Shown here piece after piece: positions 1 through 8,300 of a DNA stretch of 36,354 nucleotides. Source of the stretch: Gemmatimonadaceae bacterium (GTDB lineage Bacteria > Gemmatimonadota > Gemmatimonadetes > Gemmatimonadales > Gemmatimonadaceae); NCBI GenBank assembly GCA_013361335.1, contig JABFYH010000200.1, positions 1-36,354 on the forward strand, in the 5' to 3' direction. The notes beneath the pieces were generated by a model that saw only the letters and a program-made list of their open reading frames with translations, had not been told where the DNA came from and ran no database searches. Numbering within the stretch: position 1 is the first letter of the stretch; each line of letters opens with the position of its first letter. A program made the translations under genes and the position numbers.

Positions 1-1238
1 GGTGCCGGTTCGCGCGCCACCGGCGGCGGCGCGGCTGCGCGCCGTCGGGAGGGGGCGTCGTCGACCGTCGATCCACCGCTCGCGCCCCGACCGCCGCCGC
101 CAAGGCCGCGCAGCACCGCCTCGAGCGAGACGGTGCGCTCCAACAGGGCGAAGCGGACGAGCAGCGCTTCGAGGAGGAGCTGCTGCTGGGCACTCTTGCG
201 GAAGCGCGGCTCGAGTTCGGTCGTCAGCTGCAGCATGCGGAGCAGATCGCTCGCGGCGAACCGCTCGCGCCGCTCGGCGAGCGCCTCGCGAACGCGCTCG
301 CTCACCTCGGGCGGGGTGCCGCCCAGCACGACGGCGAGCTGCGCGCGCACCATGTCGGCGAAGCCGGTGAGGAACTGCCCAAAATCGACGCCGGCATCTG
401 CGAGCCGCGCGACGAAGGCGAAGACGTCGCCGGCGCGCTGGTCCGCGAGCAGGTCGAGCAGCGCGAGAAACTCGTCCTCCGGAACGAGGCCGAGGGCGTC
501 GCGCACCTGGGCCGGCAGGACGTCGCCGTCGCCCATCGACAGCACCTGATCGGTGAGCGAGAGGGCGTCGCGCATCGAGCCGTCGGCGGCGCGGGCGATC
601 ATCGCCAGGGCGTCGGGGTCCGCCGTGACGCCTTCCTCGCCGAGGACGCGCTCGAGCCGCTGCCGGATGTCGGCCGGCCCGATGCGCTTGAAGTCGAAGC
701 GCTGGAGCCGGCTGAGCACGGGCGCGGCGGCCTGCGCGATCTTCTGCGGCTCGGTGGTGGCGAACACGAACACGACGCGCGGGGGCGGCTCCTCGAGGAT
801 CTTGAGGAGCGCGTTCCACGCCTCGCGCGTGAGCATGTGCGCCTCGTCGACGATGTAGACCTTGTAGCGGTCGTCGCCGGAGGGGGCGTACATCGCGCGC
901 TCGCGCAGCTCGCGCGCATCGTCGACGCCGCGATTGGAGGCGGCGTCGATCTCGACGACGTCGAGCGAAGAGGCGCCGGCCCAGATGCGCTGGCAGCTCG
1001 CGCACTCCCCGCATGGCTCGCCGCCGAGCGCGGGATCGCCCCGCCGCTCACAGTTGAGCGCCATGGCGAGGACGCGGGCGAGCGTCGTCTTCCCCACTCC
1101 GCGCGGGCCGGTGAGGAGGTAGCCGTGCGCCACGCGTCCCCGCGCGATCGCGCCCTTCAGCGTGGTCGCGACATGCGACTGCACGGCGACGTCGGCGAAG
1201 GTCTTGGGGCGGTACTTTCGGGCGAGGGCGAGGGCCAT
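1..1238 (-). CDS. dnaX: DNA polymerase III subunit gamma/tau, 3' end cut by window edge
   Basis: This is the ATPase of the clamp-loader complex that loads the beta sliding clamp and organises the replisome. About 412 N-terminal residues are present and the C-terminus runs off the left edge. The protein opens with MALALARKYRPKTF, typical of the family. It shows Walker A GPRGVGKTT, a four-cysteine zinc module ending CGECASC, Walker B YIVDEAHML, sensor region FATTEPQKI and the arginine-finger segment LSRLQRF. The last visible part is Ala/Arg/Gly-rich, as expected before the tau extension. The ATG at 1238 has no clear Shine-Dalgarno sequence. Next upstream is the SRP RNA gene, a neighbour often found near dnaX. 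Whether both gamma and tau forms are made cannot be judged because the 3' half is missing. Confidence 0.96.
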   Translation of the reverse strand, partial: MALALARKYRPKTFADVAVQSHVATTLKGAIARGRVAHGYLLTGPRGVGKTTLARVLAMALNCERRGDPALGGEPCGECASCQRIWAGASSLDVVEIDAASNRGVDDARELRERAMYAPSGDDRYKVYIVDEAHMLTREAWNALLKILEEPPPRVVFVFATTEPQKIAQAAAPVLSRLQRFDFKRIGPADIRQRLERVLGEEGVTADPDALAMIARAADGSMRDALSLTDQVLSMGDGDVLPAQVRDALGLVPEDEFLALLDLLADQRAGDVFAFVARLADAGVDFGQFLTGFADMVRAQLAVVLGGTPPEVSERVREALAERRERFAASDLLRMLQLTTELEPRFRKSAQQQLLLEALLVRFALLERTVSLEAVLRGLGGGGRGASGGSTVDDAPSRRRAAAPPPVAREPA

Positions 1239-1307
1239 GGGAGAAAACTACTGCGCGCGAGGGCGACAGGTCAGCTGGGTCGGCCCGGCCGCAACTGCAC
1301 CAGCGAA

Positions 1308-1342
1308 CGCGGATGACGCGGATGCGCGCAGATGACGCGGAT
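1308..1342. repeat. short direct repeats of a GATGACGCGG-type unit
   Basis: The spacer upstream of dnaX holds the 10-mer GATGACGCGG twice (1312-1321 and 1331-1340). A degenerate copy, GATGCGCGCA, lies between them and GCGGAT steps occur throughout. The unit period is about 10 bp. No gene fits here. Role unknown; it could be replication-slippage DNA or part of the dnaX leader. Confidence 0.5.
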
Positions 1343-1448
1343 CTATCATCATCGGGATGCCTACGAGGGGCCGCCAAGCATCCTGAAAACGTCAAGGCTC
1401 TTGAAAAGCCTTGCGGGTCGCGGGGCGCGTTGCCAGCAGACGCACGAA

Positions 1449-1487
1449 GCGCGAGGCACCCTCCCGATGGGAGCTGTGCGCTCGCGC
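1449..1487 (-). terminator. hairpin just 3' of the SRP RNA, probable terminator or 3' processing signal
   Basis: On the minus strand a long hairpin begins about four bases after the SRP RNA closing stem. Its outer stem is GCGCGAG with CTCGCGC (1481-1487 with 1449-1455), its inner stems are GCAC/GTGC and CTCCC/GGGAG, and its loop is three bases. Only two T residues follow, so it is not a textbook intrinsic terminator. A second, weaker stem-loop of 7 bp with a 7-base loop lies at 1393-1413. Confidence 0.5.
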
Positions 1488-1488
1488 T

Positions 1489-1594
1489 GAGTGCCCCAGG
1501 CCTGACGAAGCGACGTCAGACACCTCATGCCGCTGCTACCTTCGGGGTCCTGACGGAGTTAGAAGGCTGCCGCCCTCCGGGACCTGGGACACCC
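1489..1594 (-). ncRNA. ffs: signal recognition particle RNA, small bacterial type
   Basis: This RNA partners the Ffh protein in co-translational targeting of membrane proteins. On the minus strand the conserved core reads GTCAGGACC, then CCGAA, then GGTAGCAGC. This matches the universal SRP domain IV pattern, with the asymmetric CAGG/AGCAG internal loop and the apical hairpin. The ends close as a 10-pair stem (1583-1592 with 1491-1500, one G-U pair), which sets the length near 105 bases. A promoter with a good -10 lies a few bases upstream. The apical loop appears to have five bases (CCGAA) rather than the usual GNRA-like four. The 3' arm can also fold into a local 8 bp hairpin. The gene sits between a threonine-aldolase gene and dnaX. 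Identification is from the motif and fold; exact ends are approximate. Confidence 0.88.
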
Positions 1595-1596
1595 GA

Positions 1597-1625
1597 AATA
1601 TAGCCAGCCGACGACCCTCGAACAA
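1597..1625 (-). promoter_or_regulatory. sigma-70-type promoter of the SRP RNA
   Basis: On the minus strand TTGTTC (1620-1625) and TATATT (1597-1602) are separated by exactly 17 bases. Transcription would start around 1590-1594, matching the 5' end predicted from the SRP RNA closing stem. The agreement between two independent signals supports both. Confidence 0.7.
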
Positions 1626-1633
1626 CCGACCAC

Positions 1634-2674
1634 TCACCCCGCCGCGCGCTCGATCGCCGCACGCACCACCTCGGCGGCCCGTGTCACGGCGGCGGTGTCG
1701 GCGTCGAGATGCGCCACCGCCCGCACCCGCGAGAGATTCCAGGGGGTGATCAGCACGCCGCCCTCCTTCGCGGCGGCCACCACCGCGGTGCTCGTCACCC
1801 CCGCCGGCAGGTCGATCATCACGATGTTGGTGTCCGGGGGCACGACACGGGCCCCGGCGGCGCCATCCACGCCATCGGCGAAGCGCTTGGCGTTCGCGTG
1901 ATCGTCCACGAGCCGCTCCAGATGGGCGTCGAGCGCGTGCAGCGCCGCGGCGGCGAGGATCCCCGACTGCCGCATACCGCCCCCGAGCCGCTTGCGAATC
2001 ACGTGCGCCCGCGTGCGCGTCGCCGCATCACACACGAGGATCGCCCCGACGGGGCAGCCGAGCCCCTTCGAGAAGCTGAGCATCACGGTGGTCGCACAGC
2101 GGGCGAAGTCGGCCAGCGGTGTGCCGGTCGCGGCGCTGGCGTTCCAGAGGCGTGCGCCGTCCATGTGCACGGGGAGGCCGTGGGCGTCGGCCACCTCACG
2201 CAGCGCGCGGAGCTGTGCGAGCGGGGTGACCTTGCCCCCTGCCCCATTGTGGGTGTTCTCGACGCACACGACGCTCGTCGCCGGCGCGTGAATCGACGGT
2301 GGCCGGATCGCCCGCGCGAGATCGTCGGCGTTCATCACCGACCGCCCGTCGCCCGCAGGGACGCCACGCACCTGCACCCCCCACAGCGCGGCGGCGCCGG
2401 CCATCTCCCAGTGGATGATGTGGGCGTTGGCGTCGAGCAGCGCCTCGGTGCCGGGCGTCGTCAGCACGGCGAGCCCCGCCTGGTTCGCCATCGTGCCGGT
2501 CGGGAAGAAGAGGGCGGCCTCCTTGCCGAGCAGCGCGGCGACGCGCGCTTCGAGCCGGAGCACGGTCGGGTCGCCGTCGAGGACGTCGTCTCCCACCTCC
2601 GCCTCCGCCATCGCGCGGCGCATCGCGGGCGTGGGACGGGTGACGGTGTCGGAGCGGAGGTCGGTCAGAGGCAT
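1634..2674 (-). CDS. ltaE: PLP-dependent beta-eliminating lyase, low-specificity L-threonine aldolase type
   Basis: The predicted enzyme (346 residues, normal for the family) would cleave L-threonine or allo-threonine to glycine and acetaldehyde using pyridoxal phosphate in the cytosol. The N-terminus [15 protein letters not shown] is the family signature. [10 protein letters not shown] binds the cofactor phosphate, [10 protein letters not shown] supplies the Asp that contacts the PLP nitrogen, and LSFSKGLG holds the PLP lysine. [13 protein letters not shown] is the usual C-terminal active-site segment. I chose the ATG at 2674 because the family signature begins five residues later; an in-frame upstream start would add unconserved residues from repeat DNA. 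No Shine-Dalgarno sequence is visible, and the leader consists of the tandem repeat ending at 2675. Some relatives act on other beta-hydroxy amino acids, so the substrate is uncertain. Confidence 0.92.
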   Translation of the reverse strand: MPLTDLRSDTVTRPTPAMRRAMAEAEVGDDVLDGDPTVLRLEARVAALLGKEAALFFPTGTMANQAGLAVLTTPGTEALLDANAHIIHWEMAGAAALWGVQVRGVPAGDGRSVMNADDLARAIRPPSIHAPATSVVCVENTHNGAGGKVTPLAQLRALREVADAHGLPVHMDGARLWNASAATGTPLADFARCATTVMLSFSKGLGCPVGAILVCDAATRTRAHVIRKRLGGGMRQSGILAAAALHALDAHLERLVDDHANAKRFADGVDGAAGARVVPPDTNIVMIDLPAGVTSTAVVAAAKEGGVLITPWNLSRVRAVAHLDADTAAVTRAAEVVRAAIERAAG

Positions 2675-2784
2675 GTGAGACGGTGGGACGGTGGGACGGT
2701 GAGACGGCATGCGTAAACGGCACACCGAATCTAGCTCGATGTGCCGTCCACTGATTCACCGTCTCACCGTCTCACCGATTCACG
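2675..2784. repeat. nested inverted repeat built of 8 bp tandem units
   Basis: The left arm (2675-2707) is four units of the type GTGAGACG or GTGGGACG. The right arm (2752-2784) is the same unit in reverse complement (TCACCGTC type). Between them a perfect 8 bp inverted repeat, ACGGCACA (2717-2724) with TGTGCCGT (2740-2747), has nearly the same centre. The whole is one large imperfect cruciform between two minus-strand genes. It could act as terminator and leader. Similar architecture recurs near 24.4, 31.7 and 35.6 kb. Confidence 0.7.
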
Positions 2785-2788
2785 GCAG

Positions 2789-3061
2789 TTACGGCTTCGT
2801 CACCTTGACCGTCGGCGTCTTCACTTCGGTCTTCTTCGTCCCGACCACCGGCTTGTCGATGACGATGGTGTCCTTCTTCGTGCCGACGACCGGGGTGTTG
2901 AGGGTGTCGACCTTCGTCCCGACGTCGACGGCAGGGGTCTTCACCGTGTGCGTGTCCGTCCCGATCGTTGGCGTCTGAACCTGGTACTCGTGGTCGCCGG
3001 TCTTCTTGCAGGCGGCGATGGGCAGCGCGAGGAGCGCGGCGCCGAGCAGCATCTTGCGCAT
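2789..3061 (-). CDS. small repeat-containing lipoprotein, function unknown
   Basis: A 90-residue predicted lipoprotein. The start MRKMLLGAALLALPIAAC is a lipoprotein signal peptide with the lipid-bearing Cys at residue 18, followed by two lysines. The mature part is almost wholly Thr/Val/Lys/Asp/Pro. It consists of about five degenerate repeats of 12-14 residues around the core TPxVxVGTKxxT, including KTPAVDVGTK and two copies of PVVGTKK. A GGAGG ribosome site precedes the ATG with good spacing. I recognise no family. The repeats suggest an extended or beta-type periplasmic spacer rather than an enzyme. It follows the YihY/BrkB gene by about 70 bases and may share its transcript. Confidence 0.75.
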   Translation of the reverse strand: MRKMLLGAALLALPIAACKKTGDHEYQVQTPTIGTDTHTVKTPAVDVGTKVDTLNTPVVGTKKDTIVIDKPVVGTKKTEVKTPTVKVTKP

Positions 3062-3129
3062 GGGGGCCTCCCTGGGTGGCGCGTTCAACCGCGCCCTCAA
3101 GCAACCTTCGCGCCACACGGCTCGGCCCG

Positions 3130-4011
3130 TCACTCCAGGAAGACCTCGCGCTGCCGCTTCCGGGTGCGGCGCAGCTCGTACACCTGGCCGACCTCGCCGC
3201 CGAGGATGAACACCAGCGCGGCGTAATACGTCCAGAACACCACCACCACCATCGCCGCCACCGTGCCGGCGTACAGTGAGCCGGGGTTGAACGAGCTCAC
3301 GTAGTAGCCGAAGAGGAACTTCGCCAGCTCGAAGGCGACCGAGGTGAACAGTGCGGCCACCCACGCCGTCTTGGTGCGCACCCGGCGGATCGGGAGGAAC
3401 TTGTAGAGCGAGAAGAACATCACCGCCAGCAGCGCCGACGCCACCAGATGCGTCCCCCACGCGCGCGCCGTGCCCATGACGTCCTTCCGGATCCCCAGGT
3501 CCTCCAACACCTGCACGCTGCTCTTCGTCGCGATCAGGACGTAGGTGCTGATCAGCGTGTTCGCCGTGATGAGGATGGAGGACAGGATCGTGATCTTCAC
3601 GTCGAAGATCTTGCCCTGGATGATGCTGCGCTCGTTCTCGATGTCGAACACGCTGGCGAGGACGGTGCGCAGGGACCCGAACAGCCGCGTGGAGAACCAG
3701 ACGAAGGTGATGGCGCTCCAGAGCCCCAGCGAGCTGTGGGCCGAGAGAATCTGGCTGATCAGCTTGTGGGTGACGGCGTCGGGGCTCTCGACGTGGGAGG
3801 GGAGGAGCTTGTCGATGTAGCGGACGACGACGTCGTTGGCCTCGGCCGACGAGCGGTTGAGCAGGTTCGCGAGGCCCCAGACGAGGAGCAGCACGAACGG
3901 CACGGCGGCGAGGAGGATGTTGAACGCGATCCCGCCGGCGAGGAACAGGACGTTGTCCTCGCCGGCATTGTCCCAGACGCGCTTCGCATAGTCGCGAAGC
4001 GTCCAGCTCAG
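3130..4011 (-). CDS. YihY/BrkB family inner-membrane protein with uncertain, non-canonical start
   Basis: The protein belongs to the YihY/virulence factor BrkB family of six-helix inner-membrane proteins, whose biochemical role is not firmly established. The conserved N-terminal helix is visible as FLAGGIAFNILLAAVPFVLL. Further helices include LGLWSAITFVWFSTRLFGSL and a Gly/Tyr-rich pair near FGYYVSSFNPGSLYAG, then FWTYYAALVFILGGEVGQVYE. The C-terminus is short and basic. The conserved sequence begins near 4008, but the frame is open only back to a TGA at 4078-4080, and this stretch has no ATG, GTG or TTG. The first canonical start, GTG at 3903, would cut the first helix in half. I placed the start at a CTG (4009-4011), just before the conserved segment SWTLRDYAKRVWDNAG; this is inference. 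The YtxH gene ends 5 bases before the in-frame TGA. Confidence 0.85.
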   Translation of the reverse strand: MSWTLRDYAKRVWDNAGEDNVLFLAGGIAFNILLAAVPFVLLLVWGLANLLNRSSAEANDVVVRYIDKLLPSHVESPDAVTHKLISQILSAHSSLGLWSAITFVWFSTRLFGSLRTVLASVFDIENERSIIQGKIFDVKITILSSILITANTLISTYVLIATKSSVQVLEDLGIRKDVMGTARAWGTHLVASALLAVMFFSLYKFLPIRRVRTKTAWVAALFTSVAFELAKFLFGYYVSSFNPGSLYAGTVAAMVVVVFWTYYAALVFILGGEVGQVYELRRTRKRQREVFLE

Positions 4012-4085
4012 ACTGACGAGCCGGTTGCGCCTGGCCGACCGGGGGGAAGCGCTAGCGACGGCGATCGGGGGCGCGCCTCAACGCG

Positions 4086-4562
4086 TCAGGTGCCCGATCC
4101 GCTGCCGGCGTCCGACGGGGCCGGCACACGGGTGCGGCCGTTCGCCGCCCGCGCCACCTCGGCGCCGGCGTTGTACGCCGCCTTGGTCTCGGCCAGCCGT
4201 CGCTCGAGATCGCCGCGCGCCTGCTGCGCCGCCTCGCGCCCCGCCTCCATCGCCCGCGCGACCTGTGCCCGCTTCGTCTCGATCGCCGACCGCGCGGACT
4301 CGATCTGCTCCTCCACCCGGGCGCGCGCGCCCTCGAAGGTGTCGACGACCTGGTCGGTCACCTCGTGCGCGACGCCCTTGACCTTGGAGCCGGCGCGTCG
4401 CGCGCGGCGCGAGATCTCCGTCCGCGTCTCCTCGCCGGAGCGCGGGGCGAACAGCAGGGCGACACCCGCCCCGATGAGGACGCCCAGCAGGAGGTTTCCC
4501 ACGCCGCCGGCGTGCTTCTCGATGACGATGTATGGCTGCTCGTCGTGGTCGTGATGCCGCAT
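4086..4562 (-). CDS. YtxH domain-containing small membrane protein
   Basis: A 158-residue protein. The N-terminus is His/Asp-rich (MRHHDHDEQPY). A single glycine-rich membrane helix, GNLLLGVLIGAGVALLFAP, follows and ends in the RSGEETR motif typical of YtxH proteins. The rest is a long charged, Ala/Arg/Glu-rich amphipathic coiled coil (about residues 60-140), and the tail is Gly/Ser/Thr-rich. YtxH proteins are associated with stress and cell-envelope responses, but no activity is established. The ATG at 4562 has a purine-rich GGAGGGAG site just upstream. It sits 22 bases after the sigma-54 regulator gene and just before the YihY/BrkB gene, so the three are probably co-transcribed. Confidence 0.85.
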   Translation of the reverse strand: MRHHDHDEQPYIVIEKHAGGVGNLLLGVLIGAGVALLFAPRSGEETRTEISRRARRAGSKVKGVAHEVTDQVVDTFEGARARVEEQIESARSAIETKRAQVARAMEAGREAAQQARGDLERRLAETKAAYNAGAEVARAANGRTRVPAPSDAGSGSGT

Positions 4563-4584
4563 GTCTCCCTCTCGATGACCGGGA

Positions 4585-6075
<1,491 letters not shown>

Positions 6076-6110
6076 CGTTCCTCGAGCGGCCGCTCCGCGC
6101 ACCGGCGTGC

Positions 6111-6761
6111 TCATGTGCGCGGAAAGACCAGTGAAAGATCATTCGCTTCCGTTCCGGCGGTCGGCTGGGCGCGGTCGGACCAGCGGACGCCGGCGTCGCG
6201 CAGGGCGTCGGCCACCTCGCCGGGCATCGCGGCCCGACGTCCGGCGGCTCCCATCGTCACGACGGTCGCCCCCTCTCCTGCGCTCACCACGCAACGCACG
6301 GCCGACGCCCGCCCCGACTGGTTCTCCCCGTGCACCAGCGCCAGCAGCGGTGCAGCGAGCGCCAACCGCACCGCGGCACCCGCCACGCTGGTGACTGCCG
6401 AGTCCACGTCGCCCACCTCGACCACGACCTCGGCGTCGGTGGACGAGGAAGAGGCCCCGCACACCGTCGCGATCCGGCGCAGCGTCACTGCCACGTCCGC
6501 CGGCTGCCGTTCCGCTCGTCCCAACGCGAGCACCGCCTCAATCAAGGTAGTCAACCGCTCCAGTTGCTGCGCCGCCGCGTCGGCGAAGGGCGCGACGGCA
6601 GCCGCCGCCGCGCCGGGCTTCGCGGCGCGGCCGCGGACGACCTCCAGATTCACCGCCACACCATTCAAGGCGTCCTTCACGTCGTGCGACGCGCGGCCGA
6701 GCGCGCGCTGCAGGGTGGCGAGCCAGAGCGCCTCCACCCCCGCCGGCACCGGCGGCGCCAT
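6111..6761 (-). CDS. histidine-kinase-like or phosphotransfer protein with decayed ATP-binding half
   Basis: A 216-residue soluble protein without membrane helices or a sensor domain. The N-terminal half resembles a DHp domain: LGRASHDVKDALNGVAVNLE puts a candidate phospho-His at residue 26 in an SHDxKxxLN box, followed by a second helix rich in Ala, Leu and Glu (about 55-95). The C-terminal half has the length and beta/alpha pattern of a HATPase domain. I cannot find the N-box asparagine (the equivalent helix reads LALAAPLLALVHGEN) or the DxGxG nucleotide motif. This organisation recalls ChpT and Spo0B phosphotransferases, though that is inference. The ATG at 6761 directly follows the aldolase stop codon. 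The TGA at 6111-6113 overlaps the alternative start of the NtrC-type regulator, which is its probable partner. Confidence 0.7.
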   Translation of the reverse strand: MAPPVPAGVEALWLATLQRALGRASHDVKDALNGVAVNLEVVRGRAAKPGAAAAAVAPFADAAAQQLERLTTLIEAVLALGRAERQPADVAVTLRRIATVCGASSSSTDAEVVVEVGDVDSAVTSVAGAAVRLALAAPLLALVHGENQSGRASAVRCVVSAGEGATVVTMGAAGRRAAMPGEVADALRDAGVRWSDRAQPTAGTEANDLSLVFPRT

Positions 6762-8171
6762 TCAGTCCGACAGGTCCGCGTCGTCCGGTGCCGCCGCATG
6801 GGCGGGCGTCGCATCCGCCGGCATCACGCGATGCTGGACGGGCGCCGACACGTACTTCGTGACGTGCTTCGCCGTATCGCCGATCGCGAGCTGCTCGAAC
6901 AGGAAGCGGAACTTCGCGTCATACGCCGCGGCGACCGAGCGCTTCACCTCGGGCGAGAGATCCCAGAGCTTCCGCTTGAACGGTCCCAATGCCTTTTTCC
7001 GCGTCTTGTAGAAGAACTGCTCGTCGGTGTCGGTCGCCTTGCGCTCGTCCTTCGCGTTGTCACGAAGCCAGGCGTAGATCTCGTTGCGCAGCGCCGCCGG
7101 CATCTCGTCGTACAGCATGTTCTGGAAGTTGGTCGCGAGATGGATCTCGGCCGTCTCCCGCTTGGGGAAGTTGTGGAAGGCGCTGTCGGGAAGCGTCGAC
7201 GCGCCATGCTGCACGGCGCCGGCGAGCCCGTAGCGGTCGCGCGCCGCCTTGCTCAGGCGCTCCAGCGTGTCGAGGTCGAGCGCCACGTCGGCGATGGAGC
7301 CGTCGGCGAGCACCACGCCGCCATGCGAGGTGCCGCTCTGGACGCTGATCTTGGACAGCCCCGCCATCCCCGTCGGCAGCGCGCCCACGAAGCCGTCCAT
7401 GTAGGCCTCGAGCTCCTCGACGGTGGAGTTCTGCGTGCCGACCTCGCCGATCTCACCGCCCACCGAGATGGTGACCCCCTTCGGCTCCACGGCGCGGACG
7501 TCCTTCAGGATGTCGATCCCGACCTCGTAGTTGAGCCGCTGCTGCTCGCGGTGGTTCGGCTTGCTCAGGTCCACCAGCGTCGACGTGTCGATGTCGATGT
7601 TGTAGAAGCCGGCGCCGACCGCCTCGCGCACGAGCGCCTTCACGGCGTCGACCTCGGGTCCCGGGTTGGTCGCATACTTCTTGTGGTTGACCTGGAAGTG
7701 ATCGCCCTGGATGAACACCGGTGCGCTCCATCCTTCGCGCATCGCCGCGGCGAGCATCACCGACACGTACTCCGCCGGCCGCTGCTCCGTGTAGGCGATC
7801 TCCGAGCGCGCGATCTCGAGCAGGAAGGCGCCGGCCTTCATCGCCAGCGCGGTGCGGAAGATCGAGCGGGCGGTGTCGTACGAGGCGCCGCGCACGTTGA
7901 TGGCCGGCACGGTGAACCCGTGGATCTCGTTCCGGCCGCGTGCCATGTACAGCTCGTGGATCGAGGCGGGTCGCACGCCGATCGCCTGACCGAGCTCCCA
8001 GATCAGCCAGCGTGCGTACTCGCGGGCGACCGGCTCGCCGAACACCGCGGTGCGCACCAGCTCGTCCATCTTGGGCGAGGCGATCGCCTCGCGGCGCGAC
8101 ACCGTGACGCGGCCGTCGGCCACGGTGACGGCGTCGCCGAACAGCGCATTCAGAGCGTCGATGTCGTGCAT
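6762..8171 (-). CDS. fba: class II fructose-bisphosphate aldolase, long form
   Basis: Catalyses reversible cleavage of fructose 1,6-bisphosphate to dihydroxyacetone phosphate and glyceraldehyde 3-phosphate with a divalent metal. Visible class II features are FTVPAINVRG near the start, the metal-binding His in IQGDHFQVN, YNIDIDTSTL, the acidic segment GGEIGEVG, SGTSHGGVV with a second metal His, and QHGASTLPD. At 469 residues it is longer than the E. coli enzyme and belongs to the extended subgroup, with an N-terminal helical part and a Lys-rich C-terminal region. A GAGG site precedes the ATG at 8171. The histidine-kinase-like gene starts on the base after its stop. The gene lies in a block with pgi, pyk and tal. 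A related tagatose-bisphosphate specificity is possible but less likely in this context. Confidence 0.93.
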   Translation of the reverse strand: MHDIDALNALFGDAVTVADGRVTVSRREAIASPKMDELVRTAVFGEPVAREYARWLIWELGQAIGVRPASIHELYMARGRNEIHGFTVPAINVRGASYDTARSIFRTALAMKAGAFLLEIARSEIAYTEQRPAEYVSVMLAAAMREGWSAPVFIQGDHFQVNHKKYATNPGPEVDAVKALVREAVGAGFYNIDIDTSTLVDLSKPNHREQQRLNYEVGIDILKDVRAVEPKGVTISVGGEIGEVGTQNSTVEELEAYMDGFVGALPTGMAGLSKISVQSGTSHGGVVLADGSIADVALDLDTLERLSKAARDRYGLAGAVQHGASTLPDSAFHNFPKRETAEIHLATNFQNMLYDEMPAALRNEIYAWLRDNAKDERKATDTDEQFFYKTRKKALGPFKRKLWDLSPEVKRSVAAAYDAKFRFLFEQLAIGDTAKHVTKYVSAPVQHRVMPADATPAHAAAPDDADLSD

Positions 8172-8182
8172 GGCATCCTCAC

Positions 8183-8208
8183 AAAAAAGTGCAGCCGCCG
8201 CCAGGCGG
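8183..8208 (-). terminator. small hairpin plus T-run just ahead of the aldolase ribosome site
   Basis: On the minus strand a 5 bp CCGCC/GGCGG stem with a 4-base loop (8195-8208) is followed, after six bases, by six T residues (8183-8188). This ends only a few bases before the aldolase ribosome-binding site. It could be a weak pgi terminator or an attenuator-like element in the fba leader. The stem is short and its spacing to the T-run is imperfect. Confidence 0.3.
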
Positions 8209-8300
8209 ACGGAGATCGTCGGAGCAGGAAGTGAAGCTCGCCGCGCGGGTCGGGGGTCGCAAGCCCGCGGCCCGCGGGGCCCGCGTCGCCCTCGCGTGAC

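Noticed and set aside
1313-1749. Small plus-strand frames across the SRP RNA region.
   Set aside because: They cross a clear SRP RNA with its own promoter and hairpin. The translations show no protein signature.
2675-2784. A CRISPR-like array suggested by evenly repeated short units.
   Set aside because: Units are only 8 bp with no unique spacers, and the arms are mirror copies. No cas gene is present in the window.
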